From positions 30,716 through 94,715 of the forward strand of contig JAFUFU010000019.1 in the NCBI GenBank assembly GCA_017469785.1: DNA of 64,000 nt, written 5' to 3'. Origin of the DNA: Treponema sp. Its GTDB lineage: Bacteria; Spirochaetota; Spirochaetia; Treponematales; Treponemataceae. The first letter of the stretch is position 1, and each line of letters opens with the position of its first letter. Positions 24,617-30,926 of the stretch are shown in pieces. The notes beneath the pieces are model-generated. The model made no database searches. It was not told where the DNA came from and saw only the letters and a program-made list of their open reading frames with translations. The position numbers and the translations under genes were made by a program.

Positions 24617-25873
24617 ATGAAATCGGTAAGAAAAAAGGCGTTGATTGCAATCATAATTGAGTTTTTTGTCTTTTCATATGTGGGCTTTTCACTAGTGCTC
24701 ATGCTGTTTCATGCTGGAATTTTGGCATTTCCTGTAATTGCATTCATGTGGACTTTTTGGGGATTCAATGTATTAACATTTTTTTTAGGAATCGAAATAA
24801 AATTGCGCTATAAGCTTTCTTTTGCGGTCCTAAACTTTCTTGTGATATCGCTACTCCTTGCTTTTCTGATAAATTCTTCTGAGTCTATCAAAAACAATAC
24901 GGTTCATATTGTTGCCATAGTGCTTTCTGCCATTGTTGGGATTTTGTATTTGCTTGTATCAATACTTTTTGTGAAACATTATTGGAAGCCGGCGAAAAAT
25001 GAAGTTTTACGTCTTTTTGGAAAAATTCCCCCCGAGCCGACACTTGATGACTGCAAAACAAAATATCCAGTATTGCTTGTTCACGGAACGGGATTCCGTG
25101 ACAGAAAACTTTTCAATTATTGGGGGCTTATCCCCGAGATTCTTAAAGAGCATGGTGCCGCCATATTCTACAGTAAGCATGACGCCTGGGCGAATATTGA
25201 AGATGCGGCAAACCAAATTGTGATTGCTCTGAAAGAGGCTCTTGAAAAAACAGGCTCTGAAAAAGTTAATGTAATAGCCCATTCTAAAGGCGGAATAGAT
25301 GTACGGTATGCAATAGCAAAACTTGGAGTTTCAGATAAAATAGCTTCTCTTACGATGATAAGCTCTCCAAATCATGGTTTAAAAACGATGGATTCGCTCT
25401 ACTCAATTTTTGGGAAAGGATTTTTTAAATTCTGTGCTTTTTTCGTAAATATCTGGTTTAGGATTCTTGGAGATAAAAAGCCAGATTTCTTTGAGACAAG
25501 CCAGCAGTTCAGGGCTTCTTTTATGGAAAATTTCAATAAGGAAATTACTGACTCCCCTGCCATTATGTATCAGTCATTTGCTGGAAAAATGAAAAACCCG
25601 TTCAGTGATATTTTTATGTGGTTCTTGAATCTTATAATCAGATTTTCTGACGGAGCGAACGACGGGCTTGTATCGGTGGACTCTGCGAAATGGGGAAAAT
25701 TCCGTGGTACAATTGAAGGCCGGGGGTTTTTCGGGATTTCTCATCCGCATGAAGTTGACGGTTATCGCACAAATCCTAGATTAAAAGAAAGTGAAAGTCT
25801 CCCAAGTGGTTCAAAAACTATTAGAGATTTTTATATAAGTTTAGTTCGTGAATTAAAAAAAATTGGACTATGA
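24617..25873 (+). CDS. Membrane-anchored lipase/esterase (alpha/beta hydrolase)
   Basis: 418 residues from ATG 24617 (AAGGA upstream; an in-frame GTG at 24599 lies closer to the attC site). Four hydrophobic helices fill the first 110 residues (for example SLVLMLFHAGILAFPVIAFMW). The rest is an alpha/beta hydrolase: YPVLLVHGTGF oxyanion strand, nucleophile elbow IAHSKGGIDVR, the SSPNHG element and a late ISHPHEVDG with the likely catalytic His. It resembles bacterial triacylglycerol lipases (class I/EstA-like), where AHSKGG replaces GHSxGG. A lipase on an integron-type cassette is in line with the mixed metabolic cargo of chromosomal arrays. Confidence 0.85.
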   Translation: MKSVRKKALIAIIIEFFVFSYVGFSLVLMLFHAGILAFPVIAFMWTFWGFNVLTFFLGIEIKLRYKLSFAVLNFLVISLLLAFLINSSESIKNNTVHIVAIVLSAIVGILYLLVSILFVKHYWKPAKNEVLRLFGKIPPEPTLDDCKTKYPVLLVHGTGFRDRKLFNYWGLIPEILKEHGAAIFYSKHDAWANIEDAANQIVIALKEALEKTGSEKVNVIAHSKGGIDVRYAIAKLGVSDKIASLTMISSPNHGLKTMDSLYSIFGKGFFKFCAFFVNIWFRILGDKKPDFFETSQQFRASFMENFNKEITDSPAIMYQSFAGKMKNPFSDIFMWFLNLIIRFSDGANDGLVSVDSAKWGKFRGTIEGRGFFGISHPHEVDGYRTNPRLKESESLPSGSKTIRDFYISLVRELKKIGL

Positions 25874-25980
25874 CAGACATGTCAAAAAAATATTTACAGC
25901 CGATAAAAACTAAGGCATCAAAAGTTGCTCTTCGTACCTTTGCGACAACTCAGGATAATTTTAATTGACAAAAGTTAAAT
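25874..25980 (+). repeat. attC-like site, degenerate
   Basis: Ends in GTTAAAT (25974-25980, fits GTTRRRY). It shares CCGATAAAAACT and CAAAAGTTGCT with the site at 24448-24580 and keeps the AGTTG/CAACT inner pairing, but no clean R'' box is left. Position between the lipase stop and the RelB start supports a former cassette junction. Confidence 0.5.
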
Positions 25981-26012
25981 ATAGACTTATCGTGTAGTAA
26001 AAGGTGGTAAAT

Positions 26013-26270
26013 ATGACTACAATTTCTGCAAAAATCGACAATTCTGATAAAAATCTTTTTGAATCAATTTGTGATTCGATGGGCCTGAGTATTTCTTCTG
26101 CCATTAGTGCCTTTGTAAAGGCCACAATCAGGGAAAACGGAATGCCATTTGCATTGAAAGCGATGGATGACCCGTATATTTATTCCGAAGCAAACATGAA
26201 ATATCTTCGCGAAAGTATAAATCAGCTTGAAAGCGGTAACGGAAAAGTTCATGAACTTCGGGAGATTTAA
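26013..26270 (+). CDS. RelB/DinJ-family antitoxin
   Basis: 85 residues from ATG 26013 with AAAGGTGG upstream. Ribbon-helix-helix pattern: TTISAKIDNSDKNLFESICDSMGLSISSAISAFVKATIRENGMPF is typical of RelB/DinJ. The tail (ANMKYLRESINQLESGNGKVHEL) is the toxin-wrapping part. The toxin gene follows three bases later, so this is a complete type II module with autoregulation expected through the RHH domain. It lies between attC-like sites and may stabilise the cassette array. Confidence 0.9.
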   Translation: MTTISAKIDNSDKNLFESICDSMGLSISSAISAFVKATIRENGMPFALKAMDDPYIYSEANMKYLRESINQLESGNGKVHELREI

Positions 26271-26273
26271 GGA

Positions 26274-26543
26274 ATGATAAAAGTTTGGTCTGATTTGGCA
26301 TGGAACGATTATTGCGATTTTTTTGACAAACACCAGCAAAAACAAATAAAGATGATTCACGAGCTTTTAAAAGACATTGAACGAAATGGAGTTGATAAAG
26401 GTCGCGGTCAACCAGAGCAGTTAAAACATGAGCTTTCAGAATACTACAGCCGAAGAATTGATAAAATGAACCGTCTAATCTACAAAGTTATTGATGAAAA
26501 TAAATTATATATTGCTCAATGCGGTACACATTATCAAGAATAG
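26274..26543 (+). CDS. yoeB: YoeB/Txe-family mRNA interferase toxin
   Basis: 89 residues. VWSDLAWNDYCDF at the N-terminus, PEQLKHEL with the catalytic Glu48, SRRIDKMNRLIY with the Arg residues, and the C-terminal THYQE with His86/Tyr87 reproduce the YoeB ribosome-dependent RNase site. Full length, all key residues kept, so it should be active. Paired with the RelB/DinJ antitoxin just upstream; RelB/YoeB combinations of this kind are common. An attC site starts four bases after its stop. Confidence 0.92.
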   Translation: MIKVWSDLAWNDYCDFFDKHQQKQIKMIHELLKDIERNGVDKGRGQPEQLKHELSEYYSRRIDKMNRLIYKVIDENKLYIAQCGTHYQE

Positions 26544-26546
26544 AAA

Positions 26547-26612
26547 GCATAACAAGAAGTTCAAAGCCGACAAACCGGTCAAGCCAGTTTGCGATTTAAC
26601 TCATTGTTAGGT
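26547..26612 (+). repeat. attC recombination site (66 bases)
   Basis: R'' GCATAAC (26547-26553) and R' GTTAGGT (26606-26612) with complementary TAACAA/TTGTTA ends. L'' AAGTTCAAAGCC pairs with L' GATTTAACT with a bulge, and CAAAC/GTTTG closes the terminal loop. The word order TAACAA..TTCAAAGCCGAC closely resembles the aadA-type attC of mobile integrons. The clearest attC of the window. Confidence 0.8.
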
Positions 26613-26648
26613 TGACGCCCGCACTGTGCCACTTTCGGTGAAAGTAAA
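26613..26648 (+). other. Spacer after the last attC
   Basis: Begins TGACGCCCGC, similar to the bases after the left-edge site at 23461; ends at the start of leader element B. No gene. Confidence 0.4.
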
Positions 26649-26757
26649 ATCTCCAACATTTTTCTCTTTAAAAATTTGGGTAGTGTACACTACCCAAAGG
26701 ACTTGAAAGAGTCCTTTGGGCGAAGTCTTGCTTCGCTCGACTTCGCCCAAAAAATCA
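26649..26757 (+). repeat. Three-hairpin leader element, copy B
   Basis: Inverted partner of 20543-20651. Order on the plus strand: TCTCCAACATTTTTCTC, a 22-base palindrome with core TAGTGTACACTA, a six-pair hairpin AGGACT/AGTCCT, and a 13-pair stem TTTGGGCGAAGTC / GACTTCGCCCAAA, then 22 bases to the next ribosome-binding site. No U-run follows the last stem in the gene's direction, so it is not a simple terminator. Confidence 0.75.
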
Positions 26758-26780
26758 AAATTAAAATCTAGGAGGATTTT

Positions 26781-27332
26781 ATGAAACGCTTATCTAAACT
26801 CGCTGCTATTCTTGCAGCACTTGTATTGACTTGTGCATTCTTTGGATGCTCAAACGGGAATTCATCTGATGATGAATCCAACGACCAGTCAATAGCTCTT
26901 TCTGACGGAGACTATACATTAACAATAACGCAAACTTCTGATGGAATGGTCGAAGAATATGATATCAAAGCAACTGCAAGCAATGAAAGTTGGACTTTTA
27001 AGTCTGGTTCAAAAACGCAGACTGTTGACCTTACAAAACAAATGACCACAGACGAACTTGCAGCTTTTAATGAAAAGGACACTGATGCTAAAAAGGCAAT
27101 AGCTAAAGAAAATATGGGTTTTCCTGATGATGCAGAAATCTCCTTTACTGACACTGAAGTGATTGTAAAAGCAAATCTTCCTGATGCAAAGCTTGCAGAA
27201 ATGCAGGAGGGTTATAAATTATCATCAATTCCAGACGATGCCAAAATCGAAACAATTACAGATAAAACTGAGTATAAAATAACTATGTCTAAAAACGGTA
27301 AGACAATTGTATCTTATATCAAAAAAGAATGA
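26781..27332 (+). CDS. Lipoprotein, unknown
   Basis: 183 residues. Signal peptide MKRLSKLAAILAALVLTCAFFGC with lipobox AFFGC, then an acidic Ser/Asn spacer (SNGNSSDDESNDQ) and a beta-rich domain with DGDYTLTITQTSDG, EYDIKATASNESWTF and YKITMSKNGKTIVSYI. AGGAGG stands seven bases before the ATG. It shares its leader element and signal-peptide style, though not its mature sequence, with the small lipoprotein at 20257. Surface or periplasmic; function unknown. Confidence 0.8.
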   Translation: MKRLSKLAAILAALVLTCAFFGCSNGNSSDDESNDQSIALSDGDYTLTITQTSDGMVEEYDIKATASNESWTFKSGSKTQTVDLTKQMTTDELAAFNEKDTDAKKAIAKENMGFPDDAEISFTDTEVIVKANLPDAKLAEMQEGYKLSSIPDDAKIETITDKTEYKITMSKNGKTIVSYIKKE

Positions 27333-27336
27333 AAAG

Positions 27337-27365
27337 TTGACAAAAATGATATAGATATGTATATT
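27337..27365 (+). promoter_or_regulatory. Strong promoter of the antisense RNA
   Basis: TTGACA (27337-27342), exactly 17 bases, TATATT (27360-27365). It points at a region with no plus-strand gene but a minus-strand toxin. Confidence 0.75.
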
Positions 27366-27371
27366 TAAACA

Positions 27372-27461
27372 AGCGGGGACGCAAAGCAAATGAGCGACCG
27401 CCTCCGTTGAGTTTTTACTAAAAACCCGCCTAGAGTTGGAAGCTGAGGGCGGGCTTTTTTA
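27372..27461 (+). ncRNA. Antitoxin RNA of a type I toxin-antitoxin locus
   Basis: Predicted RNA of about 90 bases from the promoter above to the terminator CCCGCC / GGCGGG plus T6. It converges on the toxin gene and overlaps the 3' end of the toxin mRNA through the shared terminator, the arrangement known from txpA/RatA of Bacillus subtilis. The RNA starts AAGCGGGGACGCAAAGC. Expression is not proven; the promoter, terminator and partner gene support it. Confidence 0.65.
27425..27460. terminator. Bidirectional terminator between toxin and antisense RNA
   Basis: CCCGCC (27425-27430) pairs with GGCGGG (27448-27453); T6 follows on the plus strand and GGCGGGTTTTT reads on the minus strand. Confidence 0.75.
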
Positions 27462-27473
27462 TGCTCTTAAGTC

Positions 27474-27554
27474 CTATTTGATTAGGAAGGTGAGCAGGTC
27501 TATAACAATTGCGATGATTGCAATGACAAGCATTGCTTTTTCGTATTTTGTCAC
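27474..27554 (-). CDS. Small hydrophobic type I toxin (holin-like toxin family)
   Basis: 26 residues, GTG start, AAGGAGG six bases upstream. The peptide begins MTKYEKAMLV, continues as a single hydrophobic helix rich in Ile/Val/Ala and ends DLLTFLIK. This short N-terminal MxxYEAxxLM pattern plus one membrane helix and a charged end is that of the holin-like toxins (TxpA/Hol_Tox type) widespread in Firmicutes. A shared terminator and a convergent strong promoter complete the type I layout. Too short for usual gene calling. Membrane insertion and toxicity are inferred from the family. Confidence 0.75.
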   Translation of the reverse strand: MTKYEKAMLVIAIIAIVIDLLTFLIK

Positions 27555-27649
27555 AGACGGCCTCCTTCATTCATGCGAAATCAGAGGCAAGCCGCCGCAA
27601 TTTACTAAGCATCCCCTATGGAGTGTATAGTACATGAAATGTATAAAAT

Positions 27650-27925
27650 CTACAAGGTGTTGCAGAAAAGAGGAATCAGTTTGTTTTGGGCAAGTTTTCG
27701 GAAAGTCTCTGCCATTGTCGCCGGAGTTTCAGTGTCATAATCAAGAAGAATATGATTTCCGATATCAACGAAAATCTGAACAGCCCTCTGCAAGTTCAGA
27801 ATTATAATATCCTGCTTGTCTATGTTTTTTTCCAAATCTTCAAGGCTCAAAATCCCCTGACTTTTGACACGGTGGACGCAACGGATGAGAGCCGCAATCT
27901 TCGCTTCAAGGACTTCTTTATCCAT
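27650..27925 (-). pseudogene. HepT-like toxin (DUF86), 3'-truncated
   Basis: 91 residues. MDKEVLEAKIAALIRCVHRVK...LSLEDLEKN...LQRAVQIFVDIGNHILLDYDTETP and RKLAQNKLIP follow the HEPN/HepT pattern, but the protein ends at FCNTL before the family's catalytic RNxLVHxY motif. It normally spans about 140 residues, so roughly the last third is lost; the type I toxin locus begins just beyond. Good ribosome-binding site (AAAGAGG). Without the RX4-6H motif no RNase activity is expected. Confidence 0.75.
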
Positions 27926-28320
27926 TTATAAACCTCTTTATTTTTTGCCTGTTCATGTATTCAATCGTTGGAAGAAAATCTTCTTTAAAACAAAGAGCTT
28001 TTGTCAGATAAGGGACAAAAATGCTTTTTGAAATCTTGATTTTTATGCCTGTCGTCATAATCTGATAAAGAAAAAATGCCTTCTGCCTGAGACAAATCCG
28101 CAAGGTCGATTTCCCGCTTGCAAAGAAGAGCTAAATCTCACTGGATTTTTGAAAGTTCCTCATAGCCGAGGGAATTCTTAGAATGAAGGGCAATGTCGAT
28201 GTCACTGTGGGAATTAAAAGTGCCTTTAGCAAAGGAGCCGAACAATAAGACGGTATCTATTTCATCTTTTTGAGAAAAATAATTCTGGATTTTTTGCTTT
28301 ACCTGCTCCGCTTCATTCAT
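27918..28320 (-). pseudogene. MntA-like nucleotidyltransferase antitoxin, disrupted
   Basis: Starts at ATG 28320. The minimal nucleotidyltransferase signature GSFAKGTFNSHSDIDIAL (GSx10DxD) is intact, but the frame meets TGA at 28138 (after ELSKIQ). Reading on gives LALLCKREIDLADLSQAE, typical of the family, and then a frameshift at a T-run near 28070 continues as FFLYQIMTTGIKI...NRQKIKRF. So a stop and a frameshift split the gene. It pairs with the HepT remnant downstream (overlap 8 bases); both partners of this MNT/HepT module are broken. Confidence 0.7.
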
Positions 28321-28398
28321 TGATTTATTATAGCATAAAAAATCAATCAGATAAATATTTTGAGAATCTCTAAAACTCACCTGCAAGGAACGACAGAT

Positions 28399-29364
28399 TT
28401 ATTTTACAATCCACCTGCCATCTTTCTTGCTTCCAATTCGTTCTATAAGATTTCGTTCCTGCAAATCTTTGAGATTGCTTTGAATCGTCCGGCGTGAAAG
28501 GGAAAGCTGGCCTGCGAGCTCAATCTGAGTTATTTCCGCATTTTTTCGAATCGCATTGATGATAAGCTGTTGATTATGGGATACATTCACATCACCAGAT
28601 GATTTTTGAGCATTTTCGCCCGCAACACTGCTTTGATATAAAGGCGTTCCGTAGTCTGCTGAATAATTGTCATCAAGGGGCACAGTCGTTTTGAAAATCT
28701 CGTCTTCGAGCATTTCTGGTTCTTGTCCTGAATACAAGAACGTATATTTAAAGAGATTTCTCGTTCCGCTTCCAAGCTCATCCGCATATCCGATATTTGT
28801 AAAAAATTTTGCGATTGTAGGATTTTTAGAAACCGGTGTGAAATGTTCTGGAGAAAGCCGCATTTGCATCGTGGCTTTGCACGGATTCTCCGTATACATT
28901 TTATCTTTCTCAATCACAAGTTTTGAAACATAAGCGCTCGAAAATTCCCTGTGCATCAAAATATTAGAGATTATTTCACGAGCTATTTTATCACGGAGAT
29001 TTACCCTTTGGACTTCTTCAAGATAAAACTTATCGTTCAAGTGCTTTTTTACAAACTGCATGAGCAAGTCAAAACTCTCAATCAAATTGGTGTCAATAAT
29101 CGCCCTGTCGTCATAGCGGTCAAGGTTCACGCGACGAAGCAAAGCATCTGTTTTATATTGGGGACAGACGGAATGAATAACATCATCGCGCCCAAGAAGG
29201 AGAAGCCCCGCAAGATTCATTCCGATTTTTCCTGTTTCAAAGTCCATCTTCATAAGTCCCGCGCTCTGCAAAAGCTGCTCATTGGTCATATTCTTCCAAG
29301 GATGCTCGCTTTCGAGATTTACTGCCCGGCTCGACCGTTTCATAGACATCTTTTTCCATGCCAT
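28399..29364 (-). pseudogene. AlbA_2/Schlafen-type ATP-binding regulator, N-terminally truncated
   Basis: 321 residues. NLAGLLLLGRDDVIHSVCPQYKTDALLRRVNLDRYDDR, LRDKIAREIISNILMHREF, NPTIAKFFTNIGYADELGSGTRNLFKY and the C-terminal winged helix (QLSLSRRTIQSNLKDLQERNLIERIGSK) match the second half of AlbA_2-domain transcriptional regulators of about 480 residues. The N-terminal AlbA_2 domain (about 150 residues) is missing, and upstream sequence in the same frame does not supply it. It may still be translated from ATG 29364, but the typical protein is incomplete. Lies in a block of damaged genes. Confidence 0.7.
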
Positions 29365-29508
29365 TTCCGCAACGCTTAAAATACTTGCATTATCGGAAAA
29401 TAAAGCGCAAAAAATGATAAAAAACTGCGCTTTAAATGTGCTTTAAAAATAAAAGATTTTCAAAAGTCGCCTGCAAGTTGACCACTAAGACTTTGGCTTA
29501 GGATAAAA

Positions 29509-29690
29509 TCAAGTCATCTTCGCTTCAACAAGGGCGGTGAATTCTGAAAGAGAGAGGTCAAAATATCGCGCGACTTTGTAAAGAACGGTCAGGGAGGGGA
29601 TTTTCTTGCCGTTTTCGATTTCGGAAATGTAGACCTGATGAGAGTCAATCGCATCGGCGAATTTTTCCTGAGACACACCTTTTTTCTGTG
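29509..29690 (-). pseudogene. XRE-family helix-turn-helix fragment
   Basis: On the minus strand the frame ending at 29509 reads KKGVSQEKFADAIDSHQ, then YISEIENGKKIPSLTVL and ARYFDLSLSEFTALVEAKMT, the helix-turn-helix of XRE regulators. No start codon exists; upstream the frame runs through QRQTQ to a stop, so the first helix is missing. The break point coincides with the start of the next fragment on the other strand (about 29690), which marks a recombination junction. Such HTH genes often belong to toxin-antitoxin modules, but no partner is visible. Confidence 0.7.
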
Positions 29691-30212
29691 TCTGGCGTTG
29701 AAAATAAAAAAGTTTTTGTTGTCACAAATCGCGGAAACAAGCTGAACTACATTGAGCAGTGGGCAGACCTTGTAAAAGTAGAAACAGAAGTGGCAGGAAT
29801 CATGGAAAGAGTAGCCGGAAAATCTGTTGAAGCAACAATGAACGGCAGTGATAATGAAGATTTGCAGGAAACGTTGAATATGTATATCAATGCAAAGAAA
29901 ATCTTGTCAAATACATCTGATTTTGAGGATTTGTATTATACGGCCCTTTTTATCTTTCCGAATCGCTGCGAAAAATACTCAGGTCTTATGGAAGATATAA
30001 TGAATTTAAAACAGCGGATTTCAAGTCTGACTCGTGAAGTGAAAATAAAAATAAATACAAAAGGTGATGGTGACGGGCGAATTTATTCAAAAATAAGCAG
30101 TCTTGTAACAGATGCGGGCTTTACAATATGCAAATCCGGCGAAAACCACATTATGAGTGTGGATGTTGATATTGCAGAGCAAATTACAGGAAAAGCTCAT
30201 CAAGGCTTTTGA
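29688..30212 (+). pseudogene. Fragment of an envelope (LPP20-like) protein
   Basis: 174 residues with no signal peptide, beginning at the junction with the XRE fragment. The part from NYIEQWADLVKVETEVAGIMERV onward, with NTSDFEDLYYTALFIFPN and SSLVTDAGFTI, resembles the LPP20/lipoprotein domain that occurs in many treponemal envelope proteins. The N-terminal part with the secretion signal is missing and the end runs into the next fragment. The family link is weak. Probably not functional. Confidence 0.45.
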
Positions 30213-30816
30213 CCGACTGATGCAGAAAGAAGGTATACACTTATCCGGACAAGGGAAAAAATTCCACGACCGAGACTTTTATCTTTTTTCGACCTCTTTC
30301 GTTTCCTTCAATTTTGAAATGGTCTTTCCATGGATTTTTATGAACTCCCATTATGAGCTGAATCATCAGCCGCCCTATATTCAAGACCATCCGCTAAAAT
30401 TGTGGCTTGTTTACGGAGTGGAGCATCGCGGGCGAAAACTTGAAAACGACAAGATAGTGCCGACTCTTGAATTTACAGAAAGTGTCGCGAGCCGCGAGAA
30501 CGAGGACGACCACATCGGCACTCCGATTAACCGTGCTGGAAAATTTTATTTTGCCCACGGCTCGTCTGCCTGGCGGGAATGCCCTGTATGCGGAAGAATG
30601 ACTTTCTTTCACGGGAACAATGACTGGGGAGATTACAAATCGAAAAAACTGATTCCAAGTTTCCCAATCCCGCTGTTTGAATCTGAAAAGATTGATACAA
30701 ATGAGTTTACGGAAGAAGAAAACGATTGGCGCAATGAATTAAAATACGATTCTCTTCAATGTATGCACTGCGGCTCTGAAACGACAGCACGCATTCGCCA
30801 TTTTCGGCAAAAATAA
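30157..30816 (+). CDS. Protein with two CxxC pairs, unknown, probably 5'-truncated
   Basis: 219 residues if ATG 30157 is used; the sequence before about residue 15 lies in the preceding fragment and is probably not original. The body reads FHDRDFYLFSTSFVSFNFEMVFPWIFMNSH..., with CPVCGRM and CMHCGSE that could form a zinc ribbon. I do not recognise the family. The frame switch at about 30190-30212 relative to the previous fragment suggests a fusion junction. 110 bases without a gene follow to the end of the next gene. Confidence 0.5.
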   Translation: MWMLILQSKLQEKLIKAFDRLMQKEGIHLSGQGKKFHDRDFYLFSTSFVSFNFEMVFPWIFMNSHYELNHQPPYIQDHPLKLWLVYGVEHRGRKLENDKIVPTLEFTESVASRENEDDHIGTPINRAGKFYFAHGSSAWRECPVCGRMTFFHGNNDWGDYKSKKLIPSFPIPLFESEKIDTNEFTEEENDWRNELKYDSLQCMHCGSETTARIRHFRQK

Positions 30817-30926
30817 TGTTCGTGCATGGACAGGCGGAATTCCGCAAGTCTAAGGAAGAAAATCGCCAGTATGAATCACGGAATTAAGTTGCTCGCAAAA
30901 AAGCCTGCACAAAGCTTCATAATTAA

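Noticed and set aside
20543-26757. CRISPR array or composite transposon for the inverted 108-base repeats
   Set aside because: Only two copies, no regular spacers, no transposase and no target duplications seen.
27436-27630. 64-codon plus-strand frame over the type I toxin region
   Set aside because: No ribosome-binding site, hydropathy matches only the antisense of the toxin, and it overlaps the terminator and toxin coding strand.
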